From: Pseudomonadales bacterium
GTDB taxonomy: Bacteria; Pseudomonadota; Gammaproteobacteria; Pseudomonadales; Azotimanducaceae
Direction of reading: 5' to 3'
NCBI GenBank assembly: GCA_041395945.1
Contig: JAWKZN010000002.1
Span: 496,001-560,000 of the forward strand
DNA: 64,000 bases
Shown here one piece after another: positions 27,949 to 36,952 of this stretch. Position 1 is the stretch's first letter. Every line of letters starts with the position of its first letter. The position numbers and the translations under genes were made by a program. The notes beneath the pieces were generated by a model. That model did not search any database and was not told the origin of the DNA. It worked only from the letters and a program-made list of their open reading frames with translations.

Positions 27949-29562
27949 ATGAGCGAGAGCCTGTGGGACTACATCATTGTCGGTGCCGGCACGGCGGGAT
28001 GTGTACTCGCCAACCGGCTCTCCACCGATCCGGAAAACCGGGTGCTGCTGCTTGAAGCAGGCGGCAGGGACGACTATTTCTGGATCCGCATCCCGGTCGG
28101 CTACCTCTACACCATCAACAATCCCCGCACGGACTGGTGCTTGCAGATCGAGCCGGACCCCGGCCTGAACGGACGCACGATCGGCTACGCCCGCGGCAAA
28201 GTACTGGGCGGCTGTTCGTCCATCAACGCGATGATCTACATGCGCGGACAGCGCAGCGACTACGATCAGTGGGCAGCGCTGGGCAATCGCGGCTGGGGGT
28301 GGGACGACGTACTGCCCGTGTTCCGCCGCTCTGAGAGCTACCAGCACGGAGCGGACGAATTCCACGGCGCCGACGGTGAACTGCGGGTGGAGGAACGCCG
28401 GGTGAACTGGGAAATCCTCGACGCCTGGCGCGCCGCGGCAGCGGAGTGCGGCATACCGCCCATCGAGGAATTTAATCGCGGCGACAACTTCGGCTGTGCC
28501 TATTTCCAGATGAATCAGCGCCGGGGCGTGCGCTGCAGTGCGGTGGACGCTTTCCTGAAGCCCGCGCTGTCGCGATCCAATCTCGAAGTGCGTACCGGTG
28601 TACATGTCGAAGGCCTGCTCTTCGACCCCCAGTCGCCGCGCCCGCGCGCAGCCGGTGTGTGTGCGAGGATGCCTGACGGCACCCGGCACAATCTCAAAGC
28701 ACGCCGCGAAGTAATCCTCGCAGCCGGCGCCATCGGATCACCCGCGCTGCTGCAGCTTTCCGGCATCGGTCCTTCGGACCTGCTGCGGGAGAAGGGTATC
28801 GCTGTGCGGGTCGATCTGCCCGGGGTGGGCGAGAACCTGCAGGATCATCTGCAGGTGCGCACGATTTACAAAGTCCGCAACACGGTCACCCTCAACCGCC
28901 GTGCGAACAGCCTGTTCGGTAAAGCGGCCATGGCTCTGCAATACGCACTGTTTCGCACAGGGCCCCTGACCATGCCGCCCTCCCAGCTTGGTGCCTTCGC
29001 ACGCAGCGACCCCTCCCAGCCCGGCCCAAACATCGAATGGCACGTGCAGCCCCTGTCTCTCGATCGATTCGGGGAGCCTCTGCACACCTTCGATGCCATC
29101 ACCCCTTCTGTCTGCAATCTGCGTCCGACCAGCCGCGGATCCGTGCGCATACGCAGCCCGGATTCCCGGGACAGCCCTGCGATCACGACCAACTATCTCG
29201 CTACCGAGGCAGATAGAGCCATCGCCATCGCCGGACTGCGGTTCACCCGCAGAATCATGTCTGCGCAGGCGCTTGCACGATTTCAGCCGGAAGAGTGGAA
29301 GCCCGGGCCGGAACTGACGAGCGACGAACAGCTCAGACAGGCCGCTGGCGATCTCGGCACCACGATTTTCCATCCGGTCGGCACCTGCAGAATGGGCAGC
29401 GATGCGGACGCAGTAGTCAGCGACACACTCAACGTGCACGGTGTCGGGGGCCTGCGGGTCTGTGACGCATCGATCATGCCCCTCATCACCTCGGGCAACA
29501 CCAACGCACCCACGGTGATGATCGCGGAGAAGGCGGCGGAGTTCATTCTCAAAGGGCAGTGA
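27949..29562 (+). CDS. GMC-family FAD oxidoreductase (choline/alcohol-dehydrogenase-like)
   Basis: 537 residues, normal for GMC enzymes. FAD-binding GAGTAGCVLANRLS at about 12-25 and LLLEAGG; GMC signature 1 around GKVLGGCSSINAMIYMRG; signature 2 GAIGSPALLQLSGIG; and the C-terminal catalytic region HPVGTCRMG with GNTNAPTVMIAEKAA (active-site His and Asn). It oxidises an alcohol with FAD as acceptor; the substrate is unknown. No signal peptide, so cytoplasmic. It is divergent from a GPH transporter. Confidence 0.95.
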   Translation: MSESLWDYIIVGAGTAGCVLANRLSTDPENRVLLLEAGGRDDYFWIRIPVGYLYTINNPRTDWCLQIEPDPGLNGRTIGYARGKVLGGCSSINAMIYMRGQRSDYDQWAALGNRGWGWDDVLPVFRRSESYQHGADEFHGADGELRVEERRVNWEILDAWRAAAAECGIPPIEEFNRGDNFGCAYFQMNQRRGVRCSAVDAFLKPALSRSNLEVRTGVHVEGLLFDPQSPRPRAAGVCARMPDGTRHNLKARREVILAAGAIGSPALLQLSGIGPSDLLREKGIAVRVDLPGVGENLQDHLQVRTIYKVRNTVTLNRRANSLFGKAAMALQYALFRTGPLTMPPSQLGAFARSDPSQPGPNIEWHVQPLSLDRFGEPLHTFDAITPSVCNLRPTSRGSVRIRSPDSRDSPAITTNYLATEADRAIAIAGLRFTRRIMSAQALARFQPEEWKPGPELTSDEQLRQAAGDLGTTIFHPVGTCRMGSDADAVVSDTLNVHGVGGLRVCDASIMPLITSGNTNAPTVMIAEKAAEFILKGQ

Positions 29563-29638
29563 CAGTCGCTCCCGCCGAATGCGGTGTTCGCAATCGCCGC
29601 GGCGCTTGATTCCGCCGCAGGCGCCTGAATCCGCAAGC

Positions 29639-30679
29639 TCAGATCAGTCGCGGGGCTTCCAGCACTTCCTGATAGGCAGCGCCCACTTCCTCTGCCACGT
29701 TTTCGGCCGCTTTGAAACGTGCGACATGCACGATCGCGTCACCTTCGTGGACGAGGGGATTCTGGGTCATGCCGACGATGATGCCCTCCTTTTCGCCCAC
29801 CACATCCGCGCCTTCATCTTCGAACAGATTGAAGGGGTCGTAGACGCGCGCCAGGACATCTCCCACTCCAACCTTGGCGCCGAGGTGCACACGCATGTCC
29901 AGCACACCCGAGCGCGGTGCGCGCACCCAGCTGCTGGAGCGGGCGATAAAGGGATCCACCAGCTTACGGCGGCTCCTGCTCGCCGGAAGCATTGCGACGT
30001 GACGCATCAGCTGCAGAATACCTCGCAGACCCACCCGCACAGCCAGCTCAGAGAAGCGCAGAGCCTCTCCCGCTTCGAACAGCAGCATCTTGATACCCTG
30101 CTCCATGGCGATTTCGCGCAGAGAGCCGTCCCGGGTGGTGGAGTGGATGATCACCGGCACACCGAAGGCGTTAGCCAGCCGCAGGGTCTCTTCGTCATCC
30201 AGGTTCGCACGCACCTGGGGCAGGTTGATGCGGTGGGAGGATCCGGTGTGAAGGTCCACACCATACTGGCAGCGCGCGACGATTTCGGTCACGAATATGT
30301 TGGCAAGCCGGGCAGCGAGGGAACCGGTTGCCGAGCCGGGAAATGAACGGTTGAGATCCCGCCGGTCCGGCAGATAGCGGGACTGCTGCAGCATGCCGAA
30401 GCCATTCACTACCGGAATCGCCAGCAGGGTGCCGGCCAGATTGCGCATCGTGCGCTGCCGCAGCAGGCGCCGCACGATGTCGACTCCGTTGATTTCGTCA
30501 CCATGGATGGCGGCAGATACGAACATGACCGGCCCGGGACGCCGTCCGTGAATCACATACACGGGCAGCGTCAGAGGCGCATCGTGGGAGTACAGGCTGG
30601 CAATCGGCAGATGCACCAGGGCACGTTCGCCCGCTGCGATGGTCTCTGTACCAATGGTGAAAGGCGCTGCTCGCGACAT
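29639..30679 (-). CDS. succinylglutamate desuccinylase/aspartoacylase-family zinc hydrolase
   Basis: 346 residues. Zinc carboxypeptidase-like site: H-G-D-E near residue 60 (AAIHGDEINGVD) and D-L-H-T near 146, with the substrate Arg/Asn region RRDLNRSFPG. A C-terminal beta domain (WVRAPRSGVLD ... GDVLARVYDPF) is the usual AstE/AspA lid-like barrel. It likely removes an N-acyl or amide-linked group from an amino acid or peptide. It is immediately downstream of rimK (20 bases), in the rimB-rimK-hydrolase order seen in many gammaproteobacteria, suggesting it processes products of glutamylation. Confidence 0.92.
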   Translation of the reverse strand: MSRAAPFTIGTETIAAGERALVHLPIASLYSHDAPLTLPVYVIHGRRPGPVMFVSAAIHGDEINGVDIVRRLLRQRTMRNLAGTLLAIPVVNGFGMLQQSRYLPDRRDLNRSFPGSATGSLAARLANIFVTEIVARCQYGVDLHTGSSHRINLPQVRANLDDEETLRLANAFGVPVIIHSTTRDGSLREIAMEQGIKMLLFEAGEALRFSELAVRVGLRGILQLMRHVAMLPASRSRRKLVDPFIARSSSWVRAPRSGVLDMRVHLGAKVGVGDVLARVYDPFNLFEDEGADVVGEKEGIIVGMTQNPLVHEGDAIVHVARFKAAENVAEEVGAAYQEVLEAPRLI

Positions 30680-30698
30680 GATCAGATGTCCTGATGAA

Positions 30699-31610
30699 TC
30701 AGCCCTTACCCCGGGTTCGAGTACGGTTGGGCTTGGCGCTCTTCTCGATGAATTCGATGATCATATCCGCCACATTCTGCCCGGTGGCTGCTTCGATACC
30801 CTGGATGCCTGGAGAGGAGTTCACCTCCATCACCAGCGGCCCCCGCTTCGAACGCAGCAGGTCCACACCACAGACGTTCAGACCCATGATTTTGGCCGCG
30901 TTCACCGCAGTCTGTCTTTCCGCCGGCTTCAATCGCACCAGCTCCGCGGAGCCACCACGATGCAGATTCGAACGGAATTCACCTTCGGGAGCCGAACGAC
31001 GCATCGCGGCGATGACCTTGTCTCCCACCACAAAACAGCGGATGTCCGAACCCCCGGATTCCTTGATGAATTCCTGGACGAGAATGTTGGCACGCAATCC
31101 CATGAATCCCTGAATCACACTTTCTGCCGCCTGCTCCGTCTCCGCCAGCACGACCCCGATACCCTGGGTACCTTCGAGCAGTTTGATCACCAGGGGTGCG
31201 CCGCCTACTTCCTTGATCAGACGCTTGACGTCGTCGGGCCGGTTTGCAAACGCCGTGACCGGAATGCCCACACCCTTTCTGGACAGGAGCTGCAGGGAGC
31301 GCAGCTTGTCTCGGGAGCGGGTGATCGCAACGGACTCGTTGACACAGTAAACACCCATCATCTCGAACTGGCGCACCACGGCAGCACCATAGAAGGTCAC
31401 GGAAGAACCGATTCGTGGAATCGCCGCGTCGAATGACTGGGAGTCAAATTCTTCGTCCCTGTAATGCACGGTCGGCGCTTCCGAAGTGATATCCATGAAA
31501 CAGTGGGTGTGGTCGATCACCCGCACGTCGTGACCGCGCGCTTCCGCCGCTTCCACGAGGCGTTTGGTCGAGTAGATCTTCTTACTGCGGGAGAGAATGG
31601 CAATCTTCAT
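30699..31610 (-). CDS. rimK: RimK, ATP-grasp ribosomal protein S6 modification / alpha-glutamyl ligase
   Basis: 303 residues, the standard RimK length. N-terminal MKIAILSRSKKIYSTKRLVE, ATP-grasp core with PLVIKLLEGTQGIGVVLAE, and metal end VCGVDLLRSKRGPLVMEVNS then SPGIQGIE are all typical. It adds glutamate residues to the C-terminus of ribosomal protein S6 and can make poly-alpha-glutamate. Its start overlaps the end of the RimB-like gene by four bases. The three-gene order rimB-rimK-aspartoacylase points to a conserved ribosome-modification or peptide-processing unit. Confidence 0.97.
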   Translation of the reverse strand: MKIAILSRSKKIYSTKRLVEAAEARGHDVRVIDHTHCFMDITSEAPTVHYRDEEFDSQSFDAAIPRIGSSVTFYGAAVVRQFEMMGVYCVNESVAITRSRDKLRSLQLLSRKGVGIPVTAFANRPDDVKRLIKEVGGAPLVIKLLEGTQGIGVVLAETEQAAESVIQGFMGLRANILVQEFIKESGGSDIRCFVVGDKVIAAMRRSAPEGEFRSNLHRGGSAELVRLKPAERQTAVNAAKIMGLNVCGVDLLRSKRGPLVMEVNSSPGIQGIEAATGQNVADMIIEFIEKSAKPNRTRTRGKG

Positions 31611-32077
31611 GATGATTTCTTCCGTTTTCTGCGTGTAGGGTCCTTACGACTGGACACCCGATAAGAGCTCGCCGGATCGACAACGAATGCATCCCGCACT
31701 GCCGTGCGGCCGAGCAGCATTCGAAAACCCATATTGTCCCGATCGGTGAGCGTGAGTTCGATAGACCAGGTATGACTGCCTAAAGTCACCGGAGTTTCGA
31801 TCACGAAGCGCTCCTCTTCGTGACCGCCGGAATCCCGTACCACCCGGCGATCGAGCACGGGTGCTTCACACCAGACTTCAGGTTCCGTGCGGCGTTGCTC
31901 GGGGTGAATGCCGAACTTCACCCAGCGCGCTCCGTTGCGCTCGAAGGGTTCGAGACGAAAGGCGTGCAGCGCGGAGGTACGCGCGCCAGTGTCCACCTTG
32001 ACCTTTACCCGGTCGATGCCCAGTTCCGGCAGCCGCACCCACTCCCGCCAGCCGATGGTCTGTTTGATCTCAGACAC
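31607..32077 (-). CDS. rimB: RimB-like retropepsin-fold protease (ATP-dependent zinc protease family)
   Basis: 156 residues. The aspartyl-protease-like motif VDTGARTSALH begins at Asp 29 and the strand GFRMLLGRTAV near 128 gives the second conserved block. Despite the family name 'ATP-dependent zinc protease', there is no ATP or zinc motif; the fold is retropepsin-like. In Pseudomonas the orthologue RimB works with RimK. It overlaps rimK by four bases. The tail is very basic (RRKRKKSS), perhaps for RNA or ribosome contact. Confidence 0.92.
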   Translation of the reverse strand: MSEIKQTIGWREWVRLPELGIDRVKVKVDTGARTSALHAFRLEPFERNGARWVKFGIHPEQRRTEPEVWCEAPVLDRRVVRDSGGHEEERFVIETPVTLGSHTWSIELTLTDRDNMGFRMLLGRTAVRDAFVVDPASSYRVSSRKDPTRRKRKKSS

Positions 32078-32148
32078 AATGTTTTCCGGATACGGTGGAA
32101 GGATTCCCCAGGAAATTGCAGCGCGAGGAAGAACTGATCAACGGCCTT

Positions 32149-33387
32149 TTAACTGTAGCGTGCCTCGAAGTCGCCGCGTCCGGCGCCTTCGGCAACCGCC
32201 TGCAGACTCTCCTTCAGGTCGTTCAGGTAGACGTCTGTCACCTGCAGATGGAAGGGCGAGAGCATGAGATGCAACGCGGGAGGCCGGGTGGTGAGACTGG
32301 TGAACCAGCCCTTGCGATACATCTGCTTATAGATGGCGAACACATCCAGTTCCGGGTGGGAGAAAGCCAGGATACCGAGCAGCGGCTGGCCGAGCACTTC
32401 GAATCCCAGCTTTCGCACCCCTTCCTCGATCAGTTCACGGGCCCGGGTGACCTCCCCCTGCTTTTTCCGGTAACCGGACACACCGAGAAAATTCATCACG
32501 GCCCAGGCGGCGGAGATGGCCCCACCTGGCCGGGTGCCCGCCAGCGTGGGCGTAATCATTCGGCCACCGGGCCAGTCGGCACAGTCAAACACCATGTACC
32601 CGTGCAGCTCGGCACTTCGATAGAGCACCGTGGATGCACCTTTCGCACAATAGCCGTATTTGTGCAGATCGGCGGACATGGACATCACACCGGGAACTTC
32701 AAAGTCAAAAGGGGGAATCGGCGCGCCGTTCATCCGCACAAAGGGGGCGATGTAGCCGCCGACACAGGCGTCCACGTGCAACCAAACGGCCCGCTTTTCA
32801 GCGACTGCGCTGAGCGCAGGGATGTCATCGATGAGGCCATAAGGGAAACTCGGCGCTGAACCCACCAGCATGATGGTGCTGGCATCGCAGGCCGCATCCA
32901 TTGCCTGGGTATCCGCGAGCAGATCTGCGGCCACCGGTATCCGGCGCACTTCGAGCTGCATCAGCTTGGCCGCCTTGTCGAAGGCGGGATGCGCGGAGTA
33001 AGGCAGAACCAGGTTGGCACGCCCTTTCACGCCTCGTTCGGCGATGGCGTAATCCCGGGCTGTTTTTACTGCCATGGTAATCGAGTCGGTACCGCCCGAA
33101 GTCATGGTGCCCCTGGCACCCTCGGGCGCGTGAAGCAGCGACAGCCCCATGCCGATCACTTCGTCTTCCATCTGTTTAAGGCTGGGGAAGGCGAGCGGAC
33201 CCAGCCCGTTTTCAGACATGTAGAGGGTGTAGGCTTCTTTCTGCACGGCGGCAACTTCCTCACCGGCATTGAAGACGTAAACTGCAGTACGTCCCTCCCG
33301 CCAGCGTGCATCGCCCGCGCCGCGCTCTATCATCTGCGCTTTGAGTGCAGACCAATCGGTACCTTGATCGGGCATGGGCTTGTGCAT
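32149..33387 (-). CDS. PLP-dependent decarboxylase/lyase, group II (sphingosine-1-phosphate-lyase-like)
   Basis: 412 residues. The PLP lysine is in SADLHKYGYCAKGAS, and GGTDSITMAVKTARDYA and WLHVDACVGGYIAPF are the phosphate-cup and ring-stacking regions. The order and length fit the group II decarboxylase branch containing S1P lyase and archaeal MfnA. The bacterial substrate is unresolved: an amino acid or a phosphorylated sphingoid base. It sits between rimB (72 bases downstream) and the YhcB-like gene on the same strand. Confidence 0.9.
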   Translation of the reverse strand: MHKPMPDQGTDWSALKAQMIERGAGDARWREGRTAVYVFNAGEEVAAVQKEAYTLYMSENGLGPLAFPSLKQMEDEVIGMGLSLLHAPEGARGTMTSGGTDSITMAVKTARDYAIAERGVKGRANLVLPYSAHPAFDKAAKLMQLEVRRIPVAADLLADTQAMDAACDASTIMLVGSAPSFPYGLIDDIPALSAVAEKRAVWLHVDACVGGYIAPFVRMNGAPIPPFDFEVPGVMSMSADLHKYGYCAKGASTVLYRSAELHGYMVFDCADWPGGRMITPTLAGTRPGGAISAAWAVMNFLGVSGYRKKQGEVTRARELIEEGVRKLGFEVLGQPLLGILAFSHPELDVFAIYKQMYRKGWFTSLTTRPPALHLMLSPFHLQVTDVYLNDLKESLQAVAEGAGRGDFEARYS

Positions 33388-33401
33388 CGTCTGACTCCCG
33401 A

Positions 33402-34130
33402 TCAGCCCCGCCCGGCCTGACGATCCGCCTTGGGATCGGCACCCGTCTTGGGCCCGGCATCCGCCCTGAGGTCGGCATCCGTTTTGGGCTCGGCATCCGC
33501 TTTCGATTGCAGGTCCACAGCGACCACCCTGGCGGAGCGTGCGCCGTCTTCGACGCTTCGCACAGCGGCGGCTTCTGGCGGTGCGTCCACGATATCTTTG
33601 ATCAGGGGTGGTTCGGTTCGCGCGACACTTTCACCCGTCTGCCTGTGTTCAGGCGCCTTGTCTGCGGATGGTTTGTCTGCGGGTGGCTTGTCTGAAGACG
33701 CCTTAGCTGCTGGTGCCTGGTCGCCAGAGGCTTCAGTTGCAGGGGCGTCCTTCGGCTTCGATGCCGCAGGTGCTTCCGTTTGATTCACCACATCCTGCTC
33801 GAGATGCGTGAGCAGTGGCTGGTAGCCCTGTTCCAGCAGCTCCCGGGCACGACCCTCAGACAGTCCCAGCGCCTGGGCGCTGTCTGAGTAGTGGTCCAGA
33901 AAAGCCTTGTAGTCTTTCGCCAGATGACCGAACAGCACCGCGCTGCGCTCGAAATGCTCACTCACCCGGCCCTCAACCTGCTTCGCGTTATTGCGCGCAG
34001 TTTCGAGTTCGGTCTCGAGATCATCGAGCTGTTTTCGGGTCGGTGCGCCTCGTCGCGCGAGAAAAAAAGTGATGAGGGCAGATGCCGCAGCTGCGGCAAG
34101 CACCAGTAGTATCCAGATTTCTGTGCTCAC
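33402..34130 (-). CDS. YhcB/ZapG-like (DUF1043) membrane protein with extended tail
   Basis: 242 residues from GTG 34130 (GGGAG upstream); ATG 34142 is an alternative. One N-terminal transmembrane helix (IWILLVLAAAAASALITFFL), then a coiled coil containing DDLETELETARNNAKQVEG and the conserved patch HFERSAVLFGHLAKDYKAFL. These match DUF1043/YhcB, an inner-membrane protein linked to cell division and envelope growth. Unlike E. coli YhcB (about 130 residues), residues 115-242 are a long low-complexity Lys/Asp/Ala/Pro tail with near-repeats such as KPPADKPSADKAPE and AD-x-x-TDAD. Confidence 0.88.
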   Translation of the reverse strand: MSTEIWILLVLAAAAASALITFFLARRGAPTRKQLDDLETELETARNNAKQVEGRVSEHFERSAVLFGHLAKDYKAFLDHYSDSAQALGLSEGRARELLEQGYQPLLTHLEQDVVNQTEAPAASKPKDAPATEASGDQAPAAKASSDKPPADKPSADKAPEHRQTGESVARTEPPLIKDIVDAPPEAAAVRSVEDGARSARVVAVDLQSKADAEPKTDADLRADAGPKTGADPKADRQAGRG

Positions 34131-34230
34131 TTGCGCTCCCATGCCGGAAAGGGAGCAGTATCCCCCAAACAAGGGGCAAGGTGTAGCTTGCACGGTTGCA
34201 GTGCGGTTACGGCGCGATTGTGGCACGCTG

Positions 34231-34536
34231 TCAGGCGGTTGCGCTCGCAGCCTCGTTCATCGAATGCGCAAGTGCAAAGTCGCGGGTGGTGAGGCCCCGG
34301 GCATCATGAGTGGTGAGGTCGACCCGCACGGTGCGGTAGACGTTGAACCACTCGGGATGGTGGTCCATGCGCTCGGCGACAAGCGCACACCGCGTCATGA
34401 AGGCAAAGGCTGCAACGAAGTCAGTGAACTGAAAGGTTCGCTGCAGTTTGCCCTCGACCAGCACCCAGTCAGCGCCCTCGGCATTGAGCTCAGCGAGACG
34501 CGCCGCGATCTCGGCCTCTGTCAGCTTCTGCCCCAT
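34231..34536 (-). CDS. phhB: 4a-hydroxytetrahydrobiopterin dehydratase
   Basis: 101 residues, the normal size of pterin-4a-carbinolamine dehydratase. The motif HHPEWFNVYRTVRVDLTTHD carries the active-site His-His, Pro-Glu-Trp and Thr-His-Asp residues. It recycles oxidised tetrahydropterin after aromatic amino acid hydroxylation. No phenylalanine hydroxylase gene is in the window. Confidence 0.96.
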   Translation of the reverse strand: MGQKLTEAEIAARLAELNAEGADWVLVEGKLQRTFQFTDFVAAFAFMTRCALVAERMDHHPEWFNVYRTVRVDLTTHDARGLTTRDFALAHSMNEAASATA

Positions 34537-34580
34537 TCAAGCCCCCCTTCCAAGCTGACCCTGCGCGCTTCCCACATGGA

Positions 34581-36812
34581 TCAGTTCAGCAGATCGAAGA
34601 TATAACTGTACTTGAGTATGAACTCCCGGCTCTTCCAGCGCTGGCCGACCAGATCCTCGTTGAGTTCGTTGTACACCAGGTAAAGGCCCGCATTGGCTGA
34701 CTGCAGCCAGGCGAAGCGCACATTGGTGGCCACCGAATCGTCCCGGTTGTCGTACTGCACCAGCGTCTCCAGAGAGATCTTCGGGGTGAAGGAATACGCG
34801 AGCCGCAGAACGCCGACACTGACCTTCACCTTGCCATCGGGCTGATCCAGATCGATGTCGTTGTAGTTCCAGGAAAGTGACGAGTTGAAGGCATCACCGA
34901 TGCGATAGCTGATCCCCGGAATCAGTGTGACCTTGTCGCCGCTGAAATAGCCCCCGACACGGGTTTCCAGCTCGAAACTCAGCGGCGCACCCTGGTTGGT
35001 GAACATCACCAGCTGCATTTCCGAAGTGTCGTAGTCACCCGGTTGCACACTGACCCCGTCTGCGATCTCAAAAGGCGTGGCCACGGTTTCATGGATGAAA
35101 TTCACACCGGTATGAATCTCACCACCGGTCTTGAACTCCCAGTGATTGTCCACGTGCACGAAGCCGGACTCGTAGACATCATCGAAATTCCAGTACCCGC
35201 GATAGGACACATGCGGACGCAGCTCCTGCAGACCCCAGAAATTGTCTGGCCGGATGCGCCGCAGCACCCGGAAGTCCGCCTTGCGATAATCGGTGCGGCG
35301 GACAAAGCCCACTTCCGGATTGAAATCTTCACCGACTTCGGAGTAGCCGATCGAGTTCGACCAGGCTTCCGAGTTGAAGTCAGCCTTCAGAGAAAAGGCG
35401 TGATCCTTGCCGTCCAGATCCTGTGTGTCCGTTTTTGCCACGAAACCGGAAATCAGCAGATCGTCACCCAGACCGAGACGGCCATCCAGGCCATAGGTGC
35501 GATTGTAGTCATCGCTGGCGGACACGCCGGGCAGGCCGCCGTTGCCGTCACGCTGTACGTAGATGCCGCCAACCGACGAGCGATTGCGCAGTTCCTGGTT
35601 GAGCCGGATGACGGAAAAGTCATTGCGCGGCGCGACATCGTCCACCGACTGGGAACGCATCTGCAGCAGACCGACGTTGGTACGTTCCCCCACCTTGCCG
35701 GAAAGCCGCAGACCGCCATCGATGGGTATCTGTGAGCCATCCGAACCGATACCGATTCTGCGGCTGAAAAAGAGCTCGACTTCTTCAGGCAGCCCCACCG
35801 AAAACTGACCGGCGTTCTCCAGAAAGAAAGGCCGCTTTTCCGGCAGGAAGACGTTGAACCGATCCAGATTCACCACCACTTCGTCCACTTCCACCTGGGC
35901 GAAGTCGGTGTTGTAGGTCGCGTCGAGTGTCAGACTCGGTGTGACCGAGTACTTCAGGTCGACACCGAATTCGGTGTCCGTGTCGGTGCCGGACACATCG
36001 GTGCCCCGTGTGGCCCGGCCCAGCGCATAAGGGGTGACTTTCAGATTCCGCTGGGCCGGCAGTGTAACGCCTTCCAGTCTGCCCGCCTGGGAGACGCGAT
36101 ACAGATTGTACTGTCTCGGCAGCGGCGACCAGAAGGCGACTTCGTTGTTGCGACGGATGTTGCGCTGGAAATTGATTCCCCAGATCTGGGCGTCTTTTCC
36201 CTTGTAGCGAAGGGAGCGGAAAGGGATGGCCATTTCCACGCTCCAGCCATAGTCGCCGATCCGGGTTGCCACATCCCAGGTCGTGTCCCAGTCCCGGTTG
36301 AAGCCACCACCGGTACCGCTGCCGAACTGATTGCCACCTTCCTTGGTCACCTGCCCGTCGTACTGCAGACCGGACGGGTTGGTGCCAAACACAAATCCGT
36401 TCTGCCCATCGAGGTAGGTATCCATGATGACCTGGAAACTGTCGGTCTGATCCAGATCCGCGTCCCGCCGGGAGTCCGACACGATGATGCCGGCAGGATT
36501 GTCATCGTAGAGCACGGCGGCAATGTAGAGTGTGTCTTCCGTGTAACCCATGTAGACCTGGGTTCGCTGAGTCGCCGGCTGACCTTCCCTGGGCTGGATC
36601 TGCCAGAAGCCGCTGGTCGCCTTTGCACCTTCCCAGACCGGATCTCCAAGCACGTCCCCGTCGAGCATCGGAGCGCCGGAGAGCGGATACGCCTGCGTGG
36701 CCGGAGGCACGGCAGGCGGCATTCTGGTCGAATCCTGGGCGTGCAGAGGTGTCGCGAAGAGCAATGCAGCGCCGAGACTTGCGGATACAATCCGCAGCAG
36801 TAATTCATTCAT
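34581..36812 (-). CDS. DUF5916 outer-membrane-type protein with N-terminal CBM9-like domain
   Basis: 743 residues. Signal peptide to about residue 26. Residues 45-220 form a CBM9-like beta sandwich (DGDVLGDPVWEGAKATSGF, TQVYMGYTEDTLYIAAVLYD, DSFQVIMDTYLDGQNGFVF). The rest is a long beta-strand-rich region ending in aromatic strands (FILKYSYIFDLLN), compatible with an outer-membrane barrel. DUF5916 proteins are widespread in marine bacteria; the function is not established, but carbohydrate binding or surface attachment is the usual guess. Confidence 0.9.
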   Translation of the reverse strand: MNELLLRIVSASLGAALLFATPLHAQDSTRMPPAVPPATQAYPLSGAPMLDGDVLGDPVWEGAKATSGFWQIQPREGQPATQRTQVYMGYTEDTLYIAAVLYDDNPAGIIVSDSRRDADLDQTDSFQVIMDTYLDGQNGFVFGTNPSGLQYDGQVTKEGGNQFGSGTGGGFNRDWDTTWDVATRIGDYGWSVEMAIPFRSLRYKGKDAQIWGINFQRNIRRNNEVAFWSPLPRQYNLYRVSQAGRLEGVTLPAQRNLKVTPYALGRATRGTDVSGTDTDTEFGVDLKYSVTPSLTLDATYNTDFAQVEVDEVVVNLDRFNVFLPEKRPFFLENAGQFSVGLPEEVELFFSRRIGIGSDGSQIPIDGGLRLSGKVGERTNVGLLQMRSQSVDDVAPRNDFSVIRLNQELRNRSSVGGIYVQRDGNGGLPGVSASDDYNRTYGLDGRLGLGDDLLISGFVAKTDTQDLDGKDHAFSLKADFNSEAWSNSIGYSEVGEDFNPEVGFVRRTDYRKADFRVLRRIRPDNFWGLQELRPHVSYRGYWNFDDVYESGFVHVDNHWEFKTGGEIHTGVNFIHETVATPFEIADGVSVQPGDYDTSEMQLVMFTNQGAPLSFELETRVGGYFSGDKVTLIPGISYRIGDAFNSSLSWNYNDIDLDQPDGKVKVSVGVLRLAYSFTPKISLETLVQYDNRDDSVATNVRFAWLQSANAGLYLVYNELNEDLVGQRWKSREFILKYSYIFDLLN

Positions 36813-36952
36813 CGATGATCATTCAGCTGGAAGCGAGAACGTCGCGGGCCCGGGGATTATAGCCGCGCGGTCCGCCCGTGCACACCTGCAGCGAAGTGTC
36901 GGGCAGGTGGAATCAAAAGGCCGCGCGCCGGCCCCCGCCGGAAGGGTGGCAT

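Noticed and set aside
30699..31610. ATP-grasp of unknown specificity
   Set aside because: The N-terminus and context with RimB identify RimK.
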